DNA from: Diaporthe sp. PMI_573
Taxonomy: Eukaryota; Ascomycota; Sordariomycetes; Diaporthales; Diaporthaceae
DNA: 64,000 bases
Assembly: GCA_021399435.1 (NCBI GenBank)
Contig: JAJTUP010000077.1
Span: 186,001 to 250,000, forward strand
Direction of reading: 5' to 3'
The position numbers and the translations under genes were made by a program. Under the pieces are notes generated by a model. It did not search any database. It saw only the letters and a list, made by a program, of their open reading frames with translations, and was not told where the DNA came from. Positions within the stretch are counted from its first letter, which is position 1. Each line of letters begins with the position of its first letter. Below, in pieces: positions 54,387 through 64,000 of this stretch.

Positions 54387-55207
54387 AAACTTATTCACGA
54401 CTTAGTTCACGTCCTCACGACGGGCAGCGGCAGTCTGCAGATGCAATATAAATTGGGCTATTGCTCATTAACTCGCAGGTGCGGTGAGTCGGTTATGACT
54501 TGGTTGAGCAGAAACTAAGTTGGAAAGTCTCCCACAAAGCAGCACAGTCGCTGCGTCAAGCACACGCAGGTCTGCTGGCGTGGACAGTGTTGTGCCAAGT
54601 ATTGGTGCTTAATGGTATCGCCCTTTATTGTGCATCGTAGTTTGTGCCATTACGATGCAGACGTAGCCCAATGTCGAATCCTCGTCATTTGTATCGTTGC
54701 GGCTGGGTTTGTACATCATAGGCATCGTTGTCGCCACCGCCTTAGAGTTGAGCAATCCCAAGGGGAAAAAGAAGTGTTGGATCTGCAGCACTGCCGTTAC
54801 GGGAATTTCGATAGCATTTCGCTTTTCGATGTCCTGGAATCTTAGTCGTAGGAAGCAGGCCTATCGACATGATTAATTACCGCATGACAGGAAGCATCTA
54901 CGTCCACGACTACGTAATACCCAATGAGGCCTTCACATGCATTCATGACCGATGCTGTGGAAATCATGACGTCCATTACTGCGTCCTGGCCTGAATTGAA
55001 ATGGCATATAAGGGTCCAAATTTCTCTCTTCCAGGCCTAGATAGTTCATCTCCAATGCAGATCATAAGGAATGGTGAATTATATATTGAACATCATGTCA
55101 CTTCCGATTACCACTGAATCATCTAGCGTCATGTCCGAATTGGATAACCAGACTACCGTGCAGAATGAGCGCGGCCAAGGCTTTTCTCACACCACTGGGC
55201 GCTCCAA
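54387..55207 (+). repeat. Duplicated segment, copy B (direct repeat of 40609-41405)
   Basis: Matches copy A from AAACTTATTCACGACTT to GCGCTCCAAGGT, same orientation, about 13.8 kb apart. It has a 45-bp stretch near 54550-54595 that copy A lacks. It comprises the promoter and 5' coding part of the intact small gene. Confidence 0.9.
54967..55012 (+). promoter_or_regulatory. CRE-like and TATA-like elements kept in both copies
   Basis: TGACGTCC at 54967-54974 (half-match to the CRE bound by ATF/CREB-type bZIPs) and TATAAG at 55007-55012, about 120 bp before the start codon. Both are also found in copy A (41160-41167 and near 41198). Conservation in position is seen; function is inferred. Confidence 0.45.
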
Positions 55208-55477
55208 GGTTCAAGAGAAGGCACCTGAGCGCCATCCCGATTCCGTATGAAAACCATCAAGACATGCCTGCGGACCTGCAGCAATTATTTATTTTAGGTC
55301 CACCCCACCGGCGCTGAGCCTGGCCAGTTTACCAACAGAACTCACTTCAAGGACGGAGGCAAGGCGTCCATCGTGCCCCAGAAGCTACAGGAGAAGCTTC
55401 CTGAGAGTGTTGAGGGTGCGGTTCCTAACGCCATGCACGACACCGGTGACACTGGTGGCCTGCACAGAAAGCAGTAA
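55131..55477 (+). CDS. Small hydrophilic fungal protein (97 aa), two exons
   Basis: Exons 55131-55244 and 55298-55477 with a 53-bp intron (GTATGA ... TTTTAG) join in phase. The protein is hydrophilic, without cysteine or hydrophobic segments: FSHTTGRSKVQEKAPERHPD, VHPTGAEPGQFTNRTHFKDG, SIVPQKLQEKLPESVEGAVP, NAMHDTGDTGGLHRKQ. The motif pair SKVQEKAPE and PQKLQEKLPE is an internal imperfect repeat, and the composition is that of LEA-like or other stress-protective small proteins. No named family is claimed. TATA and CRE-like sites lie upstream. It appears intact; copy A of the gene is truncated. Confidence 0.72.
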
Positions 55478-56300
55478 ATAATGGCTTAGGATTGGCAATG
55501 AGACTGGAAATCTTAGAAGTCCAGTTTCATCTTGTATACTAGACTTAACACGTGGGCCTATCCTGGCTCAGAAATATTTTTTGATGGCTATTCTCTACCT
55601 GTACTACATTGCTAGACCTAAAGAATTGGTTATACCTGGCCAAGATCCTTTTTTTTCCTACTGCGAGTGGAAGCGTCGCGTCCTAGATGACAAGGTCTGT
55701 AACGCTAACACCGAAGCTTTTGAATGAATACGAAAAGCCTTTCTGCATCCCCTAGCCCATAGCCGAGTCAACAATGACTGGTCACTGCATAAGCGGTCAA
55801 TCCAGAGGTAACGAAGGAAGAGTGATGGGGCCACGACAGCGGCATCTTGAAACGTCTTGGGGAGTTTAGCGAGCCTGGTACCCAGGAATGGTCAAGAGGC
55901 ACATGGATCTTACATGCTTTTGTTCCTACAGCCACCGAAGGACTACGGCTTGTAGGCCCTGTTCCCACCAAGGCAGGGGCTACGGCGTGTAGGCCCTGAT
56001 GGATGCACACCAATTTCCGGGCTAATTGTCCTTTGCTTCTGGTGACGGTGGCCAGAGTACAGAAAAAGGAAAGGGAAGGAGGGAGAAACATTTGTACCAT
56101 GTGCGAGCTCATAGGTACAGGTGTGAATCCATGGGAACAGGGACAAGCGCCACAGATGTACGGTCAATGAGACCAGCCCAAGCCTTTGTACCATGCATGT
56201 ACAGTTACATGTCATTGAGACGAACAGGGATACCTGAATGATTGGAGTATATATTTTATCGACACCCGTCCAGGCATAGAAAACCTTTATTCAGATTGCC
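55478..56300. other. Intergenic, no recognised feature
   Basis: 3' flank of the small gene and 0.8 kb without a recognised gene. Confidence 0.45.
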
Positions 56301-56717
56301 TTATTCACAATACTTGCGAACTACACTTTTGACAGCACTCAGGATGCCGCAAGACAGTTCCTTCCAGCTTATTGACGGGTGGGCTGCCTTTTTTATTGCA
56401 AATGCAGCTGTTATCTCCTGGTTCGCCATTCGCCTGGTACAGCCAAACGAGTGGTCTCGCTCACGAATGCCATGGTTTGCATGGAGGCTCGCCTGTTCCA
56501 GAGGGTTATGGTATGCATCGAGGGAGGGGTTCTCGACTGCGTCTTTGGCTTCTTGTGTGACATCTGGCTGCTCAGCCAAGGTGGCAGCGGCACCTTCGGT
56601 CATGGTCTGATTTTCTTGTGGTTTTCTGCTCCTGACGGATTTCGATTTGGATTTCGATATCGATTTCTGGCTCGGGAGGGACTGGCTGTTGCTGTTGACT
56701 TGCTGCAACTCTGGCAA
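56301..56717 (-). CDS. Hypothetical protein, doubtful
   Basis: A 138-codon frame, Ser/Lys/Gln-rich at the start (SQKSISKSKSKSVRSRKPQE), then MTEGAAATLAEQPDVTQEAK and NPSLDAYHNPLEQASLHANH. Composition is protein-like but no domain was recognised. A start at the internal Met near 56603 is an alternative. Confidence 0.3.
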   Translation of the reverse strand: MPELQQVNSNSQSLPSQKSISKSKSKSVRSRKPQENQTMTEGAAATLAEQPDVTQEAKDAVENPSLDAYHNPLEQASLHANHGIRERDHSFGCTRRMANQEITAAFAIKKAAHPSISWKELSCGILSAVKSVVRKYCE

Positions 56718-59644
56718 CGTTGCCGCTATTTCGCTTTAGCAAGGGAAGGAGGAAGCCTGTTTTCTTTGAGGGAACGGGTACAAACAAGGGTACGTCATTT
56801 CGCGATAAGCCAATGGGAGGTTTTTGGTGTTGGGCACTACCACGCACATCGTGTCTCAGGGTATAGGTACATAACAGTACTATGTGTTGTACAGAAGCGT
56901 TGAGAAGATGGTCAGTGGAGAAGGTGGGTATGATTTGGGATCTCTGGGGTCATTTCCCCAGCAAGGCACAAGGAGATGAGTTGTGAATGTGAAACTGTGG
57001 CTTTCATCTGTCTCTGGGAATTGTCGATCAAGGTTGTTGGGGCCGGTGAGTGGTGGGTTGGACGGAAGTAATGTACAATACCAGCTGTTCCACGGGCCAG
57101 AAGTCGCGATCACCACCCCGAAAGCAAGCAAGCGAGCTCCCCATTCAGCGTGTGGAGTGACAAGTGACGTCAGGTTACCCCAGCCTGGGGATGCGCCGAG
57201 CACGGGCCACAGTGACGTTTGGGTGGATGCTTAACGGAAGGAGCATTGGGCTGACGGGACCTGACGGGCCTGACGGGGGCAGAACGGGACGGAGACGAAA
57301 CGGGTGGGGGAGCTTTTGTTCTGGTCGTCGACATGCTGGCTGGTATGGTCGCAAGTTGGTGCGAGCTGTTGCGACCGAGGCAGGCAAGAGGCAAGATTAA
57401 TCAGCAACACAACAACCATAAACATTAATTCTACCACAGATCGCCCTGGTGCCCCATCAACTGGGAGGGGCCAGTCCCATTTTGATCCGGTTATCTCCAT
57501 CTCACCAGTCCGAGCTCGTCATCCTATGTGTGGATGTCTCCTCACCAGCAACGGTCTGCGAGATCGAGCACCATCGACATTTTATATCCATCACAGCTGC
57601 AGATGGTCGGGTGGGTGGCAGAGAAATCGCGGCCCGCCGTCAGATCTGGCAGGGCTACGGCAGGCCAAGATGATGGGACCTGCTGGCTCAGCTGCCCGTC
57701 CCTCCCATGTGTCGACCCGTGTTGACAGGGCCGCACGTCCAACGACAAGCCCTGGGAGGACAGCACAAGCCACACCAACTCACCTCTTGTTGCGACAGCG
57801 CCCAGCAACCAAAGCCCTGTTCCCGACCTTACACTTCCTCTTGGGACTGGGACGGCGTCGTGGACGGTGATGCGTGTCCACCAGGGATCAATCGTCTTGG
57901 AGATCTTGTCGTGTCACTTGACATGCGAATGGACAGCGAGTGTTGTAGTGCCCGGCTGGCCGCGGGTTGGGTTACCGTTGTTTCCGTCGCGTCTCCGAGC
58001 TGTCCGCCACCTCTCACTCGCCAGAGCAGCCGAGCCATCTGCTGGTGGCTCGCAGGACCAAGCTTTCCTTGATGGCCTTTGGCGATGGACAAGAGGATGA
58101 GCCACGCAGCATGACTTGCCGTGTGCCGACCAAACTAGGTCGACAAGACAATTCAGATCCTCCCATACTAGATAAAGACGGCGTGCACCTGCACCATTGG
58201 GTCTGAGGATGCAACATTCGGGAATGACAAAGCACATGGCCCATCCATTTCGGATTTGATGACTTTTCTCGGACAGATCAACGACATTTGAAATCAACAG
58301 CGGTCACGTGACAGTCAAAGTCGGACAAAACATCCAAATACCACACCCGAGGACCATTTGCTCCGGATCTCCCGTACCATAGCCAACATTCCCAGTTTCT
58401 CTCGACCGAAGGTTTGCATCGCCTGCACTCGAGTCGCCTCGCTTCGATTCGCCTTGGTATGCCCCCATCTCGATCCCTCCTGCAGATGTCACTTGTGATA
58501 TAATTACACCACGTCTGCGTCTGAGTTACTGGGAATACCTGCTGAGAGTACCAGGAGTGGGTAACAATCAGCCATTGGGAGCCATTTGGAAATTTGGAAA
58601 AGCCCGGACCGGCCCATCCAGTCTGTCAGGATCTGCGTCCCATCGCAGTTATTTCCGGCTGTCTGTGTTTTGGGCAGGGGTTGGGTCATCTCTTTCCCAG
58701 CCAGCCCGGCCAAATATTGTGGATTTGCAGTGACAGTACCTGCTGTATGCGGCTCGGGGTACGTACCTCGAAGAGAGAAGTCCCGGTAACGCACCGTGCT
58801 GTGGCACTTACACCACGTCCACGTCATAAGGACCCACCCGTCCTTACTTCCTTACTCACTCTACCCCGGCACTCGCCCAATTGTGTGCAGCCCGTCCAGC
58901 CAGTGCCAGGCCGGCCTGTGTGTTTTCGGCCCCGGGCTCAACCCAATTTCGCGATGACGATTTTTGGAACGGGCAGGGTACCTTTGCACTAAAGGCAAAT
59001 CCCGCCCACTTCGCACTCTTCGCACCATGCCGGTCACGTACACTACGTACACTGACAGGGAGGCGATCGAGACGACGAGGGAGAAGGAGAACGGCACCAC
59101 ACAGAGAATTCTGTGGCACGCCCGGAAACCAAGGAAAGGTTAGCACATCCCAAAGCTTCTCGAGCTCTGCAGCCCTTACGTCGTCTCCCTCTCCATCCTT
59201 GCGCAGTGCGGCTGGCCCGGGTTTTGACACAGACAGAGTAGACGGAGACAGACGGAGAGAGAGTCAGTCATGTTGTGGCTGTCTGTATCTCTCCTCGTCT
59301 CCTCCTCCCCCACCAGCCACTTTCACCTGTATTAAAACCTTCCATGGCCCGCCCTCCCTTATTTGCCTCATCGTCATTCAGACGTACTTCTTCATCTCTT
59401 TTTTTTCCCTTGCCCCAAATATCCTTCCAAGACGTGATACCCCGATCCGCCAAGATACTCTGCTAACCCATACTGTTGTTTCCTTCGCTAGATGTCCTGC
59501 TTCTGTGCGGACAACAACAGCAAGGAAGAACAAGACTCCACCACCACCAAGAGCAGTACCAGCACGAACAAGAACAACAAAACCAACCTCAAAAACAACA
59601 CCAATACAAATACCACCAGAACTCCTGGTTTCTTGTCGTTAAAG
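56718..59644. other. GC-rich intergenic and 5' region of the ErdS-type gene
   Basis: 2.9 kb with many overlapping chance frames on both strands (GC-rich, few stops) and no domain. The last 400 bp is pyrimidine-rich and then CAA/AAC-rich, typical of a fungal 5' leader. Further upstream content is unknown. Confidence 0.45.
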
Positions 59645-62458
59645 ATGACAGCCCTGCAGAACGCCTTCAGGGCACTGTCACCACGGTCCAGTGCTGATCA
59701 TGGCACGAGGACAAATGGCAACGCCCGCACAAACGGCCATGCCCGCAGCAGCTCGTCAGGCTCCAGCTCGAGCCTGGGCAAGGCCAGCCGCCGAACAGAG
59801 GAGAGAAACGCCAGGAAGGAGACCAAGGCCTTGAGGCTGCAGGCCGAACGAGAGGAGATAGAGGAGAGGAGGAAGCTCGAGGACCAGCTCGCCATGCAGG
59901 AGGAGGACGAGGAGACCCGCGCGAGGTACGGCTTGGCAATGGACGCAAAGGAGCTCCTCACCATCAAGGAGGTTACTGAACTCCCGGCGGGTAAAGAGGT
60001 CACCTTCCACGCCCGCATACACCACCAGCGCAACGTCTCCAAGCACCTCGACTTCCTCCTCTTCCGCGACCAGACCCACTCCATCCAGGGTGTCTTGCAG
60101 CACGACACCACCTCCCACTTTGTCAAGTGGGTGCAGCGCCTCGAGCGAGAGTCGCTCGTCCAGGTCGCCGGCACCCTTCAGGTTCCCCCGGAGCCCATCC
60201 GCTCCGCCACTCATAAGAAACTGGAGGTCAAGGTCTATTCCGTCCACCTCGTCAACGCGGCCCGCGACCTGCCCTTCGACAACTACGAGCCCCCAGAGAC
60301 CACCCAAGCCCGCCTGAACAACCGTATCCTCGACCTCAGGCACCCCAGCAACCAGGCCCTGTTCCGCATCAGGGCCATGGTCACCCGCAAGTTCCGCGAG
60401 GTCCTCGACCGCGATGGCTTCATCGAGATCCAGACCCCGAAGCTGCAGCCCGCGGCCACAGAGAGCGGTGCCGAGGTTTTCAAGGTCAACTATTTCGGGC
60501 GCCGCGCTTTCCTGGCCCAGAGCCCCCAGCTGGCCAAGCAGATGACTGTCTCTGCCGACTTTGGCAAGGTGTATGAGGTAGGTGACTAACACTGTTTCCC
60601 CTTCCGCTCGGAAGACCTGCCTTTTTTTTCTTCAGGATGCCCAGCATCACTTGGACGGTTTCTTTCACCGAGCTTGCCACCGCTTGGCAGCCCTCAAACG
60701 TCCGCCATGCTTGTCCAGTCGAACAGTAGCTGACTTGTCGAATAGATCGGTCCAGTTTTCCGTGCCGAGAACTCAAACACCAAACGCCATCTTGCCGAGT
60801 ACACCGGCCTCGACATCGAGATGGCTATCCAAAAAGACTACCGTGAAGTGATCCGCGAAGTGGACAGTTTCCTCAAGGAGGTGTTCCGCACCCTCCAGTC
60901 CATGCCCGAGCTTCAAATCGTTCGTGAGCGGTGGCCATCCGAGGATCTCGTCTGGCTCGAGGAGACACCCATCATTCCCTTCACCCAGGGTCTCCAGATG
61001 CTGCGCGATGACGGGATCGATGTTTATGAAGAAGATTTGTCGACCAGGAACGAGATACGCCTCGGCGAACTCGTCAAGGAGAAGTACAAGACCGATTACT
61101 ACGTCCTGGACAAGTTCCCCGCGAACACGCGACCATTTTACACCCATAAGGACCCCAACGACCCCAAGTGGACCAACTCTTTCGACATGTTTATCCGCGG
61201 CCAAGAGATCTGCTCCGGTGGCCAGCGTATTTACGATGCCACCAGGCTGCGGGAGAACATGAAGCAAATGGGCATGTCAGAAGACGGCATGGAATACTAC
61301 CTCGCAGCCTTCGACCTCGGCGCGCCACCCCACGCCGGCGCTGGCCTCGGTCTCGAGCGCATCCTTGCCTGGACCCTCCAGCTCGTTGACGTGAGATACG
61401 CCACCCTGTACCACCGCGACCCCAAGTCCCTGCCTGAGCGAAACGTGCGGCTTCCCCACCCAGACTGCGACACGAAGCACGTCAGGCCGGAGGGCGTCAA
61501 CGAATACCCGCTCGAGAAGCTGATCGCCAACTACGGCGACGCTACCAACACATCGTGGCTTGACGACCGGTTCGAGATCTGGCGGCACAGAACCACGGGC
61601 GCGGTTGTGGGTTATGTCAAAAAGGACAACAAGTTTGCCATGATAACAGGCGACCCACTCTGCGACCCGTCCCAGGTCAGCGAGGTCGCCAAGGCTTTTG
61701 TCAAATTCGTCGAGAAGGACCTGAAGCTCACGCCCATCTGGATGCTGGTGTCTGAGTCCGTGCAGGAAGTCCTCGGCCGCAACCTGGGATGGCGCACCCT
61801 CACCTGCGTCGAGGAGCAGCGCGTGGACGCGGACAAGCACGCTGCCGGTCCGCAGGGCCGCGAGGCGCGAAAAGTCGAGCGCGAGGGCATCGACATCGAA
61901 GAGCTACCGCCCGACGAGGAATTCATCCGCCGCGCGGACTCGGCCACAGAGCAGTGGATGGAGAAGCGCAAAGGCAAGAAGCAGGTGCACCTGACCGAGA
62001 TCAGGCCGTGGGTCGACATGGACCACCGCCGCTACTTTGCGGCGCAGAAGGACATTCAGGAGGACGGTAAGAAGGTCAAGAAGGTCATGGCCATGGTGGT
62101 CCTGGCGCAGCTGGCACCGCGGCACGGCTGGCAGGTCAAGTGGGCGCTCGACATGCCCGGCACGCCGTCGGGCGTCATCGAGGCGACCATCCAGACGGCG
62201 CTGGCGGCGCTGAACGGGCCCGTCACCTTTGGCGCTGTCGTCAGCGAGAAGCTGGTGCCCGGGGCGCACCTGGGCGACGTCCGCGCCAAGTTCCTCGCCA
62301 AGACGTACGACACCATAATCAAGAGCCTGCGTCTGAACAAGAGGAGCGAGTTCCGCGAGAAGTTCGGCGCGTACGGCGAGCCGGTCTATATTTGCTACCC
62401 TCGCATGGGCCTCGGCGTGCGGGACTTCAAGCACATCATTCAGTTTTTCGAGGACTAA
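59645..62458 (+). CDS. erdS: Ergosteryl-3-beta-O-L-aspartate synthase-type fusion (AspRS-DUF2156)
   Basis: A two-domain enzyme that charges tRNA-Asp and transfers aspartate to ergosterol, known as ErdS in fungi. Exons 59645-60577 and 60746-62458 (168-bp intron with a GCTGAC branch site) encode 881 aa. A basic, Glu/Arg-rich N-terminal helix leads to an OB-fold (EVTFHARIHHQRNVSKHLDF) near residues 115-135. The class-II AspRS core follows: LDLRHPSNQALFRIRAMVTR, motif 2 FRAENSNTKRHLAEYTGLDI (about 315-335) and motif 3 GAPPHAGAGLGLERILAW (about 503-520). After HPDCD the protein does not end, as a plain AspRS would. It continues into a GNAT-like DUF2156 transferase domain from about residue 565 (YVKKDNKFAMITGDPLCDPS, RRYFAAQKDIQEDGKKVKKV, GEPVYICYPRMGLGVRDFKH). 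An in-frame Met at 59492 would add an Asn/Thr-rich leader; 59645 is preferred. It appears intact. Confidence 0.88.
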
Positions 62459-62700
62459 GTAGTGGAGGTCGTTAGAAATGATGGCACAGAGATACCCAGA
62501 GGAGGTTAAATGTTGTATACCCATGAGAGGATTGAGGAGGTGTGTCACCAGTGTCCATGTTCCAAACGGGAGTGTAGGAACGCCGTCTGGAACGGAACCC
62601 CAAAGAAAACGGCTGCATTTGGGGCGTTGGGGCGGTCTTGGTTTTGTCTCTTTGTCTCTTTTGTTTCTTTTTGCGACATTATCGAGTACCCCCGAGAGCA
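62459..62700. other. 3' flank of the ErdS-type gene
   Basis: About 240 bp of likely 3' UTR/terminator sequence, T-rich near 62640-62680, before recognisable LINE sequence begins at about 62700. Confidence 0.4.
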
Positions 62701-64000
62701 AGCATCTACAGGATTTATTTTCCAAGCGTGCGAGGCTCCGACACAAGAGGACAAACTGGCAGGCTGGTAGATGTGATAGTTGTCGGAGACTTTAACCGGC
62801 ACGACCAGCTATGGGGAGGAGACGAAGTATCCTTAGCAAGACAAGGCAAAGCGGATTAGATCATTGACCTTATGAGCGAGCTTGATCTCACGAGCCTGCT
62901 ACCTAGAGGAACGAAGACATAGAGCGGCGGAGACTTTGAAACAATAGTTGACTTGGTCCTTGCTTCCGCGGACCTGGCGATATTAACGGTCAAGTGCGCG
63001 ATATACGGCACAGAGCATGGGTTAGATCATCGTGCTATTGAGACAGAGTTTGATGTTTCGGTCCCTGTACTGCAAGCTGAGAAACGGCTCCTGCTCAAGA
63101 ACGTATCTTAGAAAGAAATCAATGCTCGAATCGCCGCGGCACTAGAGTCCACCCCGATAGGGGCTACCGTATAGCAGAAGACTGATAGGCTTATGGCAGT
63201 GGTGCTGAAAGCAGTCTGCGCTCTGACACCCAGAGCCAAGCCGTTACCTTATGCAAAACGTTGGTAGACCTTAGATCTCACGCAACTCCGGCAGATATAC
63301 ACGCACTGGAAGAATTGTGCTAGGGCACTGAGGCAAGCAGGACGAACATGTAAAGAACTTGAGGATACGGCCAGGGGAGCAGTAAAGCAGTACCATAATG
63401 CTATCAGACAGCAGAAAAAGACGCACTAGACCGAGTTTCTAGCTAATAATGACAACATCTGGAAGGCAGCAAAATACCTTAAGTCCGGAGATAACGCAGC
63501 ATTTAGCAAAGTGCCCCAGCTTGCAATGGCTAACAGCACGCATATGGCCAACAATGCCGAATAGGCTAATAAAATGCTAGCTACTTTCTTTCCCTCCTTG
63601 CCGGAGCACATCGAAGAAGAAGGGGAGAGGCCTTAGCGCGGAACTGCCATCACCATGCCAGATATTACCATAGAGAAGGTGGAGCAATAGCTCTTCACGG
63701 CAAGGTTGTAGAAAGCACCTGGCAAAGACAGACTACCCGCCATGGTCTAGAAATAGATATGGCCAGTTGTAAAGCACAGAGTCTTATTGTTGTTTCGTGT
63801 ATTATTAGGAGAAGGGGTCCTGCCGAATTAATGGAGACATGCCAAAATTATCCCTCTTAAGAAACCAAACAAAGAGGACTACTTAATTGCAAAGGCATGG
63901 AGGCCTATATTGCTTCTGTCCACACTAGGCAAAGTACTGGAGGCAGTTATCGCGGAGCGCATCTTGCATGCTGTCAAGACACATAGATTACTGCCAACAA
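62701..64000 (+). mobile_element. Tad-like LINE, 5'-truncated, endonuclease and reverse transcriptase with many in-frame TAG stops
   Basis: One unbroken plus-strand register (codons starting at 62701 plus multiples of three) runs to the right edge. It reads VDVIVVGDFNRHDQLWGGDE (endonuclease/phosphatase core), FETIVDLVLAS, GLDHRAIETEFDV, then the linker, [21 protein letters not shown], and RT sequence KIIPLKKPNKEDY, AWRPILLLSTLGKVLEAVIA. I count twelve TAG and one TAA, no TGA, and no frameshift. Several TAGs sit where the family has Trp or Gln. This is the pattern left by RIP (CpA to TpA on either strand). The element continues beyond the window. Confidence 0.88.

Noticed and set aside
59756..62746. 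Long minus-strand frames opposite the ErdS-type gene (278, 187 and 280 codons)
   Set aside because: Antisense shadows of high-GC3 coding sequence; no domains.
1..64000. CRISPR arrays, bacterial operons, ribosomal RNA
   Set aside because: No such patterns seen; introns and gene families are fungal.

Overview
The window looks like nuclear DNA of a filamentous ascomycete (Pezizomycotina, probably Sordariomycetes; the class is inference). Supporting signs are short GT-AG introns of about 45-170 bp, a Zn2Cys6 regulator, a HET-domain gene, a FlbA/Rgs1-type DEP-RGS protein, an aflY/questin-oxidase family gene, an AspRS-DUF2156 fusion (ErdS type), TTAGGG-type repeats, hAT, Helitron and Tad-like LINE relics, and C-to-T-type decay resembling repeat-induced point mutation (RIP). 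Intact housekeeping or metabolic genes are interleaved with relics, duplications and AT-rich blocks, as in an accessory or subterminal chromosome region.

Layout. 0-2.5 kb: a P450 gene on the minus strand, cut by a truncated hAT transposon. 2.7-3.1 kb: a GC-rich minisatellite. 3.5-4.7 kb: an unidentified gene. 7.7-9.1 kb: a secreted Rds1-type ferritin-like protein. 9.6-10.9 kb: a complete short hAT element with 8-bp target duplication. 11-12.4 kb: an AT-rich block. 12.8 kb: a four-unit interstitial telomeric repeat. 13.6-14.2 kb: a Helitron helicase relic. 14.5-14.9 kb: a small two-exon bHLH gene. 15.2-17.6 kb: an FlbA/Rgs1-type gene with two apparent 5' lesions. 17.6-21.9 kb: an AT-rich gene desert.

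21.9-23.6 kb: an intact five-exon questin-oxidase-like gene. 24.7-25.7 kb: a truncated, frameshifted peptidylarginine deiminase relic. 26.3-27.6 kb: a bZIP factor with a homopolymer frameshift. 29-30 kb: LINE and phosphatidylserine decarboxylase (PSD) relics. 30.8-35.1 kb: a mitochondrial-type SDR, a small HVA1/TUDOR-type protein and gluconokinase. 35.3-35.9 kb: an amidase relic. 36.3-40 kb: an inverted pair of Zn2Cys6 genes, one dead and one cut by an internal TAA. 40.6-41.6 kb: duplicated segment A fused to a kinase relic. 42.3-44.7 kb: a decayed HET gene. 47-48 kb: an intact PSD gene. 51.5-52.5 kb: a GSP39/YghA-type SDR. 54.4-55.5 kb: duplicated segment B with its intact 97-aa gene. 59.6-62.5 kb: the ErdS-type fusion. 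62.7-64 kb: a LINE carrying a dozen in-frame TAG codons, running off the right edge.

The genes do not form one pathway. Lipid-related functions recur (PSD, sterol aspartylation), as do redox and stress functions (Rds1, two SDRs, bZIP). The P450 and the questin oxidase are secondary-metabolite-type enzymes, but no polyketide or peptide synthase is present. The most unusual structure is a set of paralogous pairs around 36-48 kb: the Zn2Cys6 and PSD pairs are both inverted and roughly mirror each other about 38.1-38.6 kb, and a third pair is a direct repeat 13.8 kb apart. Exon joins given here were worked out by hand from reading phase and splice consensus.
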